64,000 nucleotides of DNA, from contig JANQFL010000011.1 in assembly GCA_028277845.1 (NCBI GenBank), positions 124,001 to 188,000 on the forward strand. Direction: 5' to 3'. This DNA comes from Sneathiellales bacterium. GTDB taxonomy: Bacteria; Pseudomonadota; Alphaproteobacteria; JANQFL01. The translations under genes and the position numbers were made by a program. The notes beneath the pieces are model-generated. The model made no database searches, was not told the origin of the DNA, and saw nothing but the letters and a program-made list of their open reading frames with translations. Shown piece by piece: positions 32,922-41,965 of this stretch. Within the stretch, counting starts at the first letter, position 1; every line of letters begins with the position of its first letter.

Positions 32922-35900
32922 CTACACCCGCCCCAGGGCGCGGGCCAGCAACACATAAAGCTTGCCGACATCGGCGGTCAGGAAGGCGGCGCTGAGGATG
33001 TCGTCGTGCTCGTTATCCTTGGCCTGGCTCAACAGCCGTTCGAACTCCCGCACATAACGCTCGACATAACCGCGGAACTCGGGGTCGCCGCGGAACCGGG
33101 CCTGGATCTTGCCGGCGTCGGCGCCGCTCAGCAGCCGCCGGGTGAAGACGCCGTGATCGCCGGCGTGGTAGCGCTTCCAGGTGTCGTCGGGCAGGTCGTG
33201 CTCCAACAGGCGGTCGACGTCCAGCGCCGTCGAGTGCAGCCCCTCGGTGATCAGGCTGGCGAGGTGCAGGAACGTGTCGCCGCGCACCTCGCGCTTGCGC
33301 TCCTCCAGGTCGTCGGCCTGCTTGGCGGCGGCCCGTGACGCGGCGCTGAGGGCGGCGACCTGTTCCTTGAACGCCGCGCCGATGCGGCGGGCGCGGGAGA
33401 CGGTCTGATCGGCGGAATCGATCATGTTCTCGGTCTGGCGACGGAGCGATTCGCCGGTTTCCCGCATGCGCTCGCTGGCCCGTTCGGAGACGGTGGAAAT
33501 ATCGTCCGCCCGGTCCTGCAGGATTTCGGCGACGGAGCGCAGCAACTGCTCTGAATACTCCGACGTTCCCGTCAGCCCCTCGGTCGTCGCGCTCAGCATA
33601 TGCTCGGCCTCGTGCATGCCGGCGACGGCGCGCTCGGCGGCCTCGGACAGGGCATCGGCCCCTTCGCGGCTGGTCTGGTTGGCGTCCGACATGGCCTGGA
33701 CCACGTCGAGGATGGTCGCCGCGATGTCCTGCGCCTGGCCGCGCAGATCGGCGCCCGACTTGGTGATGCCCTGTACGGCGATATCGGCGATTTCGCTGAA
33801 CTGCCTGGTCCGTTCGGCGATGGAATCGGCGGCCTCCTGCGTGCGCTTGTAGGACGTGTCGGCGGTATCGGCGAGCGCCTCCGAGGCCGTGCCGACGGTC
33901 GCGCCGGCCTGCGACATGCGGGCGGCCACCCGGTCGGAGGTGGTGGCGATGGCGGCGGTCTGGCGGCGCAGCACCTCGCCGACCTGGGAGACCTTCTCGG
34001 TCGACTGCACCAGTTGGTCGGTGTGGCCGCGGAACGACGCCTGCAATTCGTGGATGCGCACCGAGGCTTCGTCCGTCGCCCGGCCGATGTCGGCGGATTG
34101 CCTGTGGAAGGCGTTGCCGATCTCGGCCGTGCGCGCCGTCACCGAATTGGCCACGTCGGCCAGTTCCTGGGCCTGTTTCTGGAACGTGGCGATCATGCCG
34201 CGCGCCTGGTCCACGGTCTGGCCGGTGACCGTGGCCAGTTCGCCGCCGTGCTGGCGGAAGGCCTCGCCCAAGGCGGCGGCCCGGGCCGCGGCCCGGTCGG
34301 CCATGGCGATGATTTCCGTCGAATGCCCGCGCAGATCGTCCCTGGACGCGCCGAGATTGTCGCTGATGCGTTTCGAGAGGACGTTGAGTTCCTCGGACGA
34401 CTGCGCGAACGCCTCGTCCACCGTCCGCAGATTCTGCACGGCCTGTTCCGCCGTATCGCGCAAAACGCCCGTCATCTTGTCGGCCTGTCCGCCGGCGACA
34501 CCCAGTTCCGCGGCTTTTTCCTTGGCCGTATCGCCGGTCCTGGCGATGCGCTCCTCGGCGTCGCGGGCGGATTCGGACAGGGCCGTGACGGACGCCCGGG
34601 CCTGCTGTCCCACCTGCTGCAGCGCGGCGCGGTTGGCCGCCAGGATGCGCTCGAGCGACTCCGCCCGCAGCTTGGTGGCCTGCTCGAGCCGGGCCGACTG
34701 GGTGGCGAACTGCTCCTGAATGTCGCTGGCCTGGTGGCCCGCCCGCTCGGTCGACTGTTCGACGACGGCGACCGTATCGCGCAAGGTCGCCGAGACGCCG
34801 GACGCCGTCCTGGTCACGTCGTCGGCCAGGTCCGACAGCATCTGCGCCTGTTGGGAAATCGTCTCCGACAATTTGTCGACGCTGGCCTCGCTGCCCGCCG
34901 AGGCATCGCCGAGCAGCCGGGCCTGCTGGGCGAAGGCCTCGCTCAGCGCCGACGACTGGGCGCCGGCCTTGTCCACGGCATCGTGCAGCAGGGTCGACTG
35001 ACGGGTCAGGATGTCGCCGGCTTCCGACAAACGGGTCACGACCCGGCCCGACGTCGCCTCCAGTCCGCGGCCGCTTTGCCAGAAGACATCGTTCAACGAC
35101 CGCGCCTGTGCCGCCGCCTTGTCGACCAGTTCCGTTACCTCGCGGGCGTGATGGCGCAGCGCCTCGCCCACCTCCGCAATGGTCGCGCCGGCCCGGTCGG
35201 CCGCCTGGTCGAGGGTCTCGGCGCCGTGCACCATGTTCGCCGTCTGGTCCTGCAACGCCGCACCGGCGGCCTCCATTTTCCCGACCGCGTCGTCGGAGGC
35301 GGCATACAACGCGCCGGCCCGGTCCTCCATCGCCTCGCCGGCCCGGTCCAGCCGGTCCAGGGCGATGTCGGCGGCGCGCTCGACGTCGTCGGTCTGGCGG
35401 CCGAACGCCTGGGCCGCCTGCTCGGCCCGGGCGGCGGCGTTTTCGGACGCCACGGCCAGGGTCTGTGCCTCCCCCTGCAGCTTGGCGCCCATGGTCTCCG
35501 CCCGCTGCATGGCATCGTCGGTCACGTCGCGCATGTTGTCGGCATAGCGGCCCAGCGCTTCGCCGATTTCCTGCGCCTGCACCGTCGCCCGGTCGGCCGT
35601 GCGCAACAGATCGTCGGCCTGGCGCCGCATGGCCTGGCGCAGGTCGCGGGATTGCAGCCCAGCCCGTTCGGTGGCCGTGCTCAGCTCCTCCGCCTGATGG
35701 CGGGTCGCCTCGGTCACCGCCTGGGACTGCAGGGCGACGGCCTTCGATATGGTCGACAATTCATCCGCCTTGCGCTGCAGGATATCCCGGAATTCGTCGG
35801 CCTGGGACGTGATGTCGGAACTGGCCGTCGACAGGGCACCGGTCTTGTCGCTGAGCGCGGCGCCGAGGCTCTCGACCGTGGCCGCCGCGTTTTCCGTGGC

Positions 35901-36320
35901 GGCCTGGACTTCCTGGGTCTGGCGCCGCAAGGCCAGCGTCAGGGCGCTGACCCGCGCCTCGGCCTCGGCCGAGGGGTAGTTCATTTCCGACAGGGTCTGG
36001 TTCAGCGCCTGGGTGGTCTGGCGCAGCTCGATGCCGCGCACCCGGTAGGACGCGGCCAGCCACAGAAACGCCAGCGGCGCCGTGACCCCGGCGATGATAC
36101 CGCCCAGCTCGTGGGGCAGCAGCAGTTCGAGGCTGCCCCAGCCGACGATGAAGTGCATGTAGGCGGCGCACGCCGCCAGCCACAGCACCGTGCCGCCGAC
36201 ACCGACGGACAGCACCCAGATGCGCCGGTTGCGCAGCCCTTTCTCGACGGCCTTTGAGGGTGGAGGTTGCGGACTTTCCGGTGTTTCGCGGATGCCGGAT
36301 CGGGGATGGGTAAGCAGCAT
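32922..36320 (-). CDS. 1132-residue membrane-anchored coiled-coil protein
   Basis: A cytosolic proline-rich N-terminus (about 30 residues) and two membrane spans (about 33-57 and 70-90) are followed by roughly 900 residues of near-continuous coiled coil. The coil is built from degenerate repeats of about 35 residues such as ALSEAFAQQARLLGDAS and related AGEAL/AEALRRQT-type units. A compact C-terminal domain (about 1010-1132) has RFRGDPEFRGYVERYVREFE. The repeats resemble apolipoprotein or MCP-signalling helices, but the hairpin motif of chemoreceptors is absent. I do not recognise a function; such proteins are candidates for envelope- or pole-localised scaffolds. Confidence 0.85.
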   Translation of the reverse strand: MLLTHPRSGIRETPESPQPPPSKAVEKGLRNRRIWVLSVGVGGTVLWLAACAAYMHFIVGWGSLELLLPHELGGIIAGVTAPLAFLWLAASYRVRGIELRQTTQALNQTLSEMNYPSAEAEARVSALTLALRRQTQEVQAATENAAATVESLGAALSDKTGALSTASSDITSQADEFRDILQRKADELSTISKAVALQSQAVTEATRHQAEELSTATERAGLQSRDLRQAMRRQADDLLRTADRATVQAQEIGEALGRYADNMRDVTDDAMQRAETMGAKLQGEAQTLAVASENAAARAEQAAQAFGRQTDDVERAADIALDRLDRAGEAMEDRAGALYAASDDAVGKMEAAGAALQDQTANMVHGAETLDQAADRAGATIAEVGEALRHHAREVTELVDKAAAQARSLNDVFWQSGRGLEATSGRVVTRLSEAGDILTRQSTLLHDAVDKAGAQSSALSEAFAQQARLLGDASAGSEASVDKLSETISQQAQMLSDLADDVTRTASGVSATLRDTVAVVEQSTERAGHQASDIQEQFATQSARLEQATKLRAESLERILAANRAALQQVGQQARASVTALSESARDAEERIARTGDTAKEKAAELGVAGGQADKMTGVLRDTAEQAVQNLRTVDEAFAQSSEELNVLSKRISDNLGASRDDLRGHSTEIIAMADRAAARAAALGEAFRQHGGELATVTGQTVDQARGMIATFQKQAQELADVANSVTARTAEIGNAFHRQSADIGRATDEASVRIHELQASFRGHTDQLVQSTEKVSQVGEVLRRQTAAIATTSDRVAARMSQAGATVGTASEALADTADTSYKRTQEAADSIAERTRQFSEIADIAVQGITKSGADLRGQAQDIAATILDVVQAMSDANQTSREGADALSEAAERAVAGMHEAEHMLSATTEGLTGTSEYSEQLLRSVAEILQDRADDISTVSERASERMRETGESLRRQTENMIDSADQTVSRARRIGAAFKEQVAALSAASRAAAKQADDLEERKREVRGDTFLHLASLITEGLHSTALDVDRLLEHDLPDDTWKRYHAGDHGVFTRRLLSGADAGKIQARFRGDPEFRGYVERYVREFERLLSQAKDNEHDDILSAAFLTADVGKLYVLLARALGRV

Positions 36321-36482
36321 GGTGAGACCTGTTTCGACGCCTGAAAACAGGGTCCAACAATGGCGCGTTCAGGTCAATAGCCTGGCCCGCTCCGATCCCC
36401 CTGCGGCGGCGGCGAAGCCTGGTTTCGCGCGGATTTCCGGCTCGTGCCCGATTCTCATCCGGCGCCATCCGGCCTTATGGAG

Positions 36483-37277
36483 TCAGCCGCCCGTGAACTT
36501 GGGCGGCCGCTTCTCCAGGAACGCCCGCACGCCCTCCCTATGGTCCTCCGACGTTTGCGCCAGGGCGAACTGGTCCAGGTCCATATGGCTGGCGGCGTGG
36601 CCCAACGCGTTGCAGTAGGCATTGACGGCCTGTTTGACCATTTTGACCGGCACCGGCGGCATGGCCGCCGCCTTTTCGGCCAGGGCCAGGGCGTCGTCCA
36701 GGGAGCCGCCGGCCGGTGCGATCGATTGCGCCAGCCCCCAGGCCAGGGCCTCTTCCGCGCCGACCCGTTCGCACAGGATGACGATCTGTTTGGCCCGCGC
36801 CGGACCGACCAGATTGGCGATGCGCGGCAGGCTGTTCCAGCTCATGTTCATGCCCAGTTCCAGCTCGGGCACGCGAAAGAAGCCGTCCTCGGCGACCACC
36901 CGCCAGTCGCAGGCGACGGTCAGCGCGACACCGCCACCGATGCAGAAGCCTTCCACGGCGGCGACGGTGACCGCCTCCACCCGCTCCCACGCGGCGCACA
37001 GCTTGGGCCCGACGGCGAGGCGTTTGCGCCGTTCCGCCAACGGCAGTTGGCCGATTTCCGCCATGCCGGGATCGCGCAGATCCATGCCCGCCGTAAACGC
37101 GGTCGGCGACCCGGTCAGGACCACGGCACCGACCTCGGTATCGTCGGCCAGACTGTCGGCCGCCTGGGTCAACTCGGTCATCAGCCGGGCGGACAGCGCA
37201 TTGGTCTTGTCCCCCCGGTCGAACCGGACCACCGCGACCCGGCCGCGGCGCTCGATCTTCACAAACTCCCACTGCAT
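36483..37277 (-). CDS. Enoyl-CoA hydratase/isomerase family protein
   Basis: The 264-residue crotonase-fold protein starts at ATG 37277 with AGGAG seven bases before it. The oxyanion-hole segments are FTAGMDLRD and VEGFCIGGGVAL, and VPELELGMNM holds a glutamate position (E144) where hydratases have a catalytic residue. The alanine and glycine rich substrate loop is normal in length. It probably hydrates or isomerises an enoyl-CoA. It lies 64 nt downstream of the CoA-transferase gene on the same strand and may be co-transcribed. Confidence 0.87.
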   Translation of the reverse strand: MQWEFVKIERRGRVAVVRFDRGDKTNALSARLMTELTQAADSLADDTEVGAVVLTGSPTAFTAGMDLRDPGMAEIGQLPLAERRKRLAVGPKLCAAWERVEAVTVAAVEGFCIGGGVALTVACDWRVVAEDGFFRVPELELGMNMSWNSLPRIANLVGPARAKQIVILCERVGAEEALAWGLAQSIAPAGGSLDDALALAEKAAAMPPVPVKMVKQAVNAYCNALGHAASHMDLDQFALAQTSEDHREGVRAFLEKRPPKFTGG

Positions 37278-37341
37278 CGGATACTCCTGTGCTTGCAAGT
37301 CACGGCGGCCCGTCTCGATCCCAAACCCGGGCCGCCCGCCG

Positions 37342-38484
37342 TCACCGCGCCGCGCCGGCCCCTTTCAACGCGGTGATCTCATCGGCCGAAAGTCCCCAGT
37401 CGGCCAAGGCCTCGTCCGTATGCTGGCCGGGCGCCGCCGGTGGCGACTGGATCCCCGGCGCCGTGCGGCTGAATCGCGGCGCCGGCGCAGGCTGTACGAT
37501 GCCGTCAACCTCAACGAAGGTTTCGCGGGCGGCGTTGTGCGGATGCCCGGGCGCTTCCTCCAATGACAGAACGGGGGCAAAGCACACGTCGCTGCCCTCC
37601 ATGACCGCACACCATTCGTCACGGGACTTGGTCTTGAAGGCGTCGGCGATGCTTTGTTTGGTGGCCGGCCAGTTGCCGATATCGAATTGTTGGGCCAGCC
37701 CGGCTTCCTTGAGGCCGGATTTCTCCATCAATTCGGCATAGAACTTCGGTTCGATGGAGCCGATGGCGACGTGTTTGCCGTCGGCCGTTTCGTAGACGTC
37801 ATAGAACGGTGCCGCGCCGTCCAACAGATTGACGCCGCGCCGGTCCTGCCACAGGCCGGCGGCCTTCATGCCGTAAAACATGGTCATCAGCGACGCCGCG
37901 CCGTCGGTCATGGCGGCGTCCACCACCTGTCCCTGGCCGGATTGCCGGGCCTCCAACAGGGCGCACACCACGCCGAAGGCCAGGTAGACACCGCCGCCAC
38001 CGAAATCGCCCACCAGGTTCAGCGGTACGGACGGCTTGCCCTCCTGCGGGCCGATGGCGTGCAACGCCCCGCTGAGGGCGATGTAATTGATATCGTGCCC
38101 GGCGGCGTGGGCCAGCGTCCCGGTCTGTCCCCAGCCGGTCATGCGGCCGTAGACCAGCTTGGCGTTGCGCTTGCGGCAATCGTCGGGGCCGATGCCCAAC
38201 CGCTCCGCCACGCCGGGCCGGAAGCCCTCGATCAACGCATCGGCCTGCTCCACCAGGCGCAACAATGCCGCGACACCGGCCGGGTCCTTCAGATTCAGGG
38301 CGACGGAACGGCGGCCCCGGTTAAGCAGGTCGGTGCGTGGATCGGTCTTGACGCCGAGGCCGGACTCCTCGGTCCGGTCGACCCGCAACACCTCGGCGCC
38401 CATGTCGGACAGCATCATGGCGCAGAACGGCCCGGGCCCGATGCCCGCGATTTCGATCACTTTTACCCCGGCCAAAGGTCCCAT
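37342..38484 (-). CDS. CaiB/BaiF family CoA-transferase (alpha-methylacyl-CoA racemase-like)
   Basis: The 380-residue class III CoA-transferase fold shows [49 protein letters not shown] and the catalytic region [15 protein letters not shown] with the family's aspartate. The [12 protein letters not shown]-terminus and [13 protein letters not shown] are closest to alpha-methylacyl-CoA racemases. Racemisation would allow beta-oxidation of 2-methyl-branched acids, in keeping with two nearby enoyl-CoA hydratases. A true CoA-transferase is the alternative. Confidence 0.87.
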   Translation of the reverse strand: MGPLAGVKVIEIAGIGPGPFCAMMLSDMGAEVLRVDRTEESGLGVKTDPRTDLLNRGRRSVALNLKDPAGVAALLRLVEQADALIEGFRPGVAERLGIGPDDCRKRNAKLVYGRMTGWGQTGTLAHAAGHDINYIALSGALHAIGPQEGKPSVPLNLVGDFGGGGVYLAFGVVCALLEARQSGQGQVVDAAMTDGAASLMTMFYGMKAAGLWQDRRGVNLLDGAAPFYDVYETADGKHVAIGSIEPKFYAELMEKSGLKEAGLAQQFDIGNWPATKQSIADAFKTKSRDEWCAVMEGSDVCFAPVLSLEEAPGHPHNAARETFVEVDGIVQPAPAPRFSRTAPGIQSPPAAPGQHTDEALADWGLSADEITALKGAGAAR

Positions 38485-38643
38485 CGTCCGTTCCTTCCCA
38501 TTCGATGCTTGCTGTTTGTCAATCGTTCTAACCCATTGTCGGATCGATTCGAAGACTGACGTAAGGGAAGGATTGCGTCTTGGCCGCGAAAAGCCACAAT
38601 GCCCACAATAACCACCGCCCAAAACCGGCAGGAGACGCAGACA

Positions 38644-39429
38644 ATGGACACGGAAGGCACCATCACGACGGAATCCCGGGATCATCTGTTGCTGATCGGC
38701 CTGAACCGGCCGGCCAAGTTGAACGGGTTCTCGCCGACCATGCTGCACCAGTTGGCGGAGGCCTATACCGAGCTGGAACGGAACGACGACCACTGGTGCG
38801 GCGTATTGCACGCGCACGGCGACCATTTCACGGCCGGCCTGGAGCTGGACAAGGTCGCGCCGCTGATCAAGGAGAAAGGCCGGCTGTGGCCGGACGATCT
38901 GGTCGACCCATTGGATCTGCGCCCGCCCCACCGGTCGAAGCCGGTTGTCGCCGCGGTCAAGGGGTATTGTTACACCATCGGCATCGAACTGATGCTGGCG
39001 GCCGACATGGTTGTCGCCGCCAGCGACACCCGGTTTTCCCAGCTCGAGGTCAAACGGGGCATCATGGCGACCGGCGGCGCCACGGTGCGCATGGTGGAGC
39101 GGGCCGGTTGGGGCAACGCCATGAAACATCTGCTGACCGGGGACGTGTTCGACGCCGAGGAAGCCCTACGGTGCGGCTTCATCCAGGAAACCGTCGAACC
39201 CGGCATGGAGTTGTCCCGCGCCTTGTCGCTTGCGGTATCCATTGCCGAACAGGCGCCGTTGGCGGTCCGCGCAACCCGGCTGTCGTCCCTCAAGTCCGTG
39301 CGCGAAGGCCCCGCGGCCGCCGTCGCCGAGTTCAAGTCCACGCAAATGGGATTGATGGCCAGCGCGGATGCCGCCGAGGGCGTTCTTTCATTTACGGAGC
39401 GGCGCCAGGCCCGGTTCCAGGGCAAGTAA
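38644..39429 (+). CDS. Enoyl-CoA hydratase-related protein
   Basis: The 261-residue crotonase-fold protein starts at ATG 38644 with AGGAGA upstream. Oxyanion-hole segments are FTAGLELDK and [14 protein letters not shown]. The position after the second oxyanion loop reads [18 protein letters not shown]; the glutamates usual in hydratases are at least partly replaced, so it may have a different crotonase activity. It is divergent from the CoA-transferase gene with 159 bp between, holding shared promoters. Confidence 0.83.
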   Translation: MDTEGTITTESRDHLLLIGLNRPAKLNGFSPTMLHQLAEAYTELERNDDHWCGVLHAHGDHFTAGLELDKVAPLIKEKGRLWPDDLVDPLDLRPPHRSKPVVAAVKGYCYTIGIELMLAADMVVAASDTRFSQLEVKRGIMATGGATVRMVERAGWGNAMKHLLTGDVFDAEEALRCGFIQETVEPGMELSRALSLAVSIAEQAPLAVRATRLSSLKSVREGPAAAVAEFKSTQMGLMASADAAEGVLSFTERRQARFQGK

Positions 39430-39437
39430 CGGCGGGG

Positions 39438-40064
39438 CTATTTGCCGTTGCGGCAATGCAGCAGCGTGAACATGCCGAAGGGATCGGTGTTGCGCAGCTC
39501 GACCACTTCAAGGGTTCCGGACGAGAGCAGCAAGTCGAGGGAAAAGTCCGGCCGCCAGCCGAGATGGCGGGACCAGCGGGCCAGGTGGCGTTCCGTCAGG
39601 CCGCGTAGCCCGTCCTGTTTGGCGAAGTGATTGACGATCAGAATGTCTCCGCCGGGCTCACACACCCGTTGCATTTCCGCCACCAGCCGGTCCGGATTGG
39701 GAACCACGGAGGCCACGAACATGGCGACGACGACCTGATAGGAATCGTCGGAAAACTCCAGATCCTCGGCATCCATTTCAAACAGGCCCTCGACATTGCC
39801 GAGGCCCCGGTCCATCACCCTTCTGCGGGCCCGGTCGAGCATGTGCGTGGATACGTCGATACCGGTGACATGCATGGCCGGGCGATAGAACGGCAGCGAC
39901 AGACCCGTGCCGACCCCGACCTCGAGCAAGGTGGACTTGCCGAGATTGTTCGCCAATTCGACGGCCCGCCGCCGGCCACGGCCGAGCAGGGTGCCGAATA
40001 CGATGTCGTAATAGGGGGCATGACGATGGTACGCGCGCCGGACCGACGCCAGATCCATGGTCAT
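39438..40064 (-). CDS. PmtA-like phospholipid N-methyltransferase
   Basis: The 208-residue class I methyltransferase has the SAM motif LLEVGVGTGLSLPFY, a second motif TGIDVS and an acidic MDAEDLEF. RRAYHRHAPYYDIVFG and VPNPDRLVAEMQRVCEPGGDI closely follow the Rhodobacter-type PmtA that methylates phosphatidylethanolamine to phosphatidylcholine. Whether it makes phosphatidylcholine here is likely but depends on homology; UbiE-like enzymes are a weaker alternative. It converges on the hydratase gene with eight nt between. Confidence 0.78.
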   Translation of the reverse strand: MTMDLASVRRAYHRHAPYYDIVFGTLLGRGRRRAVELANNLGKSTLLEVGVGTGLSLPFYRPAMHVTGIDVSTHMLDRARRRVMDRGLGNVEGLFEMDAEDLEFSDDSYQVVVAMFVASVVPNPDRLVAEMQRVCEPGGDILIVNHFAKQDGLRGLTERHLARWSRHLGWRPDFSLDLLLSSGTLEVVELRNTDPFGMFTLLHCRNGK

Positions 40065-40195
40065 GATGCCGTCACCACCGGTTGCGCCGGCACGGTCAAA
40101 TGATCTAAGTAACCGGCGGCAAGAACCGAGCGATACGGGTATTCTGTACGCACCCCTGACACCCCCACGAATATCTGTCGTAGGCTAAAGGTAAT

Positions 40196-40825
40196 ATGTC
40201 CTCGCAAAGTTGCAACAATCGTCGTCATTCGCCGTCAACCGAGCGCAACCGTTCGGCCATACTCGATGTTTTGCGCGGCGTCATGCCGCAGTCCGGGACC
40301 ATCCTGGAAATCGCCAGCGGCACCGGCGAACACGCGGCCTGGCTGACGCCGCAATTGCCCGAAATGACTTGGCAGCCCAGCGACCTGGATACCGATAATT
40401 TTGCCAGCATCGAAGCATGGGCCGAGGACGCGCGTGTCCTCAAACCCATCCGTCTGGACGTCACCGAAAACGACTGGGGAGAAGGCGCCGTCGCGGACCG
40501 CTTGGTGGCCATCGTGTGTATCAACATGATTCACATTTCTCCGTGGACGGCCTGCGAGGGATTGATCGAAGGCGCCAGCCGCCTGTTGCCGGAGGGCGGG
40601 GTTCTCTATCTCTATGGCCCCTATCGGCGAAACGGTCGGCACACCGCCCAAAGCAATGCGGATTTCGATTTTTCCTTGCGCCAACGTAACCCGGAGTGGG
40701 GTGTACGGGATTTGGAAACCGTCGTCGCCTACGCCGATATCAACGGCTTGATCCTGGACCGGGTGGTCGACATGCCGGCCAATAACCTCTCGGTGATATT
40801 TCGCCGCCGTGCGCCGGCGCAGTAG
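40196..40825 (+). CDS. DUF938-family SAM-dependent methyltransferase
   Basis: The 209-residue protein has PSTERNRSAILDVLRGVMP, the SAM motif LEIASGTGEHAAWL, WQPSDLD and INMIHISPWTACEGL, all hallmarks of DUF938. The substrate of this family is not established. It converges on the NrtS-SIS gene eight nt away. A glycine-rich or metal-binding motif is not seen beyond the methyltransferase fold. Confidence 0.87.
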   Translation: MSSQSCNNRRHSPSTERNRSAILDVLRGVMPQSGTILEIASGTGEHAAWLTPQLPEMTWQPSDLDTDNFASIEAWAEDARVLKPIRLDVTENDWGEGAVADRLVAIVCINMIHISPWTACEGLIEGASRLLPEGGVLYLYGPYRRNGRHTAQSNADFDFSLRQRNPEWGVRDLETVVAYADINGLILDRVVDMPANNLSVIFRRRAPAQ

Positions 40826-40833
40826 ACCGGTAT

Positions 40834-41763
40834 TCAGTCCGTTGACGCTTGTGCGCAGCGGGCTTCAACGTGCTGGCAGATATAGTGATACAGCACGACA
40901 TGTATTTCCTGGATGCGTGGTGTCGATGATGACGGGACGTCCAATAGGACGTCACAACGATCCCTCATGTCCCCGCCACCTTGGCCGGTCAGGCCGATCA
41001 CCGTCATGCCCGCTGTTTTGGCCCTATCGCAGGCGGCAACCACATTGGCGGAGTTTCCGCTCGTGCTGATGCCAACCAAAACACCGCCTTGTTCCCCATA
41101 GGCCTCGACCTGACGGGCGAACACGGTTTGATAGTCGTAGTCGTTGCTCCACGCCGTCATGGTGGCAACGTTGGAGCACAGGTCGATCACCTTGAGGCCC
41201 GGCCGCTCCACAAGGAACCGGGCCACCAGCTCTCCGGCGATATGCTGAGAATCCGCGGCCGATCCGCCATTGCCGCAAACCAGAACGGGTTTGCCCGCCG
41301 ACAACGCCGTGGTCATCGCCGTAATGGCGGCTTCGACTTTCGGCCCCAGGTCCGCTTCACGCGTCTTGGCAAGAAGGTTCTGGGCGGACGTCAGATAGTC
41401 GAGAAAACTGTCACTCATACCGGCAGAAATTGGATTTTGCTTCGAAACGGTGCCCCCTATGCCGGGGCGCGGCATTGTGGTCGACGCGGCGCCCGCATGC
41501 AAGCCCGCGGTCGGTGCAATATGGGACGTTGCGTCACGTAGAAACTTGCGGCGCATGCCGACGGCGCCCAACGTCGCCACGCAATAGGGCACAAGCAATG
41601 TCAGCGCGACCTTGGTCCAGTCCAAGGGCGCTTGGCCAACGACGGCTTGCCACTGGTTGATCACCGTCAGCAACGGTCCGACGATCAGGGCAACTTTGAG
41701 GGCCCGTTTGGGAACCCCGCCCGAGGTGGCCAGCGATAGGAACGTGTCTTGTCTCAATTGCAT
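40834..41763 (-). CDS. NrtS-like membrane segment fused to SIS-domain (GmhA-like) protein
   Basis: One uninterrupted frame of 309 residues has two parts. Residues about 20-72 are an NrtS-like two-helix unit (ALKVALIVGPLLTVINQW, KVALTLLVPYCVATLGAVG), followed by a polar linker to about 115. Residues 116-309 form a SIS domain with CGNGGSAADSQHIAGELVARF and LVGISTSGNSANVVAACD, the signature of phosphoheptose isomerase GmhA. GmhA converts sedoheptulose-7-phosphate to D-glycero-D-manno-heptose-7-phosphate. An internal ATG at 41418 could start a free SIS protein but has no good ribosome binding site, so a membrane-tethered fusion is the more direct reading. Confidence 0.72.
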   Translation of the reverse strand: MQLRQDTFLSLATSGGVPKRALKVALIVGPLLTVINQWQAVVGQAPLDWTKVALTLLVPYCVATLGAVGMRRKFLRDATSHIAPTAGLHAGAASTTMPRPGIGGTVSKQNPISAGMSDSFLDYLTSAQNLLAKTREADLGPKVEAAITAMTTALSAGKPVLVCGNGGSAADSQHIAGELVARFLVERPGLKVIDLCSNVATMTAWSNDYDYQTVFARQVEAYGEQGGVLVGISTSGNSANVVAACDRAKTAGMTVIGLTGQGGGDMRDRCDVLLDVPSSSTPRIQEIHVVLYHYICQHVEARCAQASTD

Positions 41764-41965
41764 CCTCCGGGCGTTGCAGGTCCGTCGTTTGCCTCAAACG
41801 TAGGGTGTTCGGGCCGGCTTGTCCCTACACTTACGCTTGACCGCCGTTTGAACCACAAATGGGTTGAGCGATCCGCCGGGCGATGTCATAAGCTGCGGAC
41901 AGGGGTCGATCCGCCCCGTTTTCCCACGAATTCACCGCTCGCCTGTAAGGAAAGGACCTCGGCGC

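Noticed and set aside
33600-36257. 885-residue open frame opposite the coiled-coil gene
   Set aside because: It is a shadow caused by the repetitive, GC-rich codon use of the minus-strand gene; it lacks a ribosome binding site and reads as arginine- and glycine-rich low-complexity sequence.
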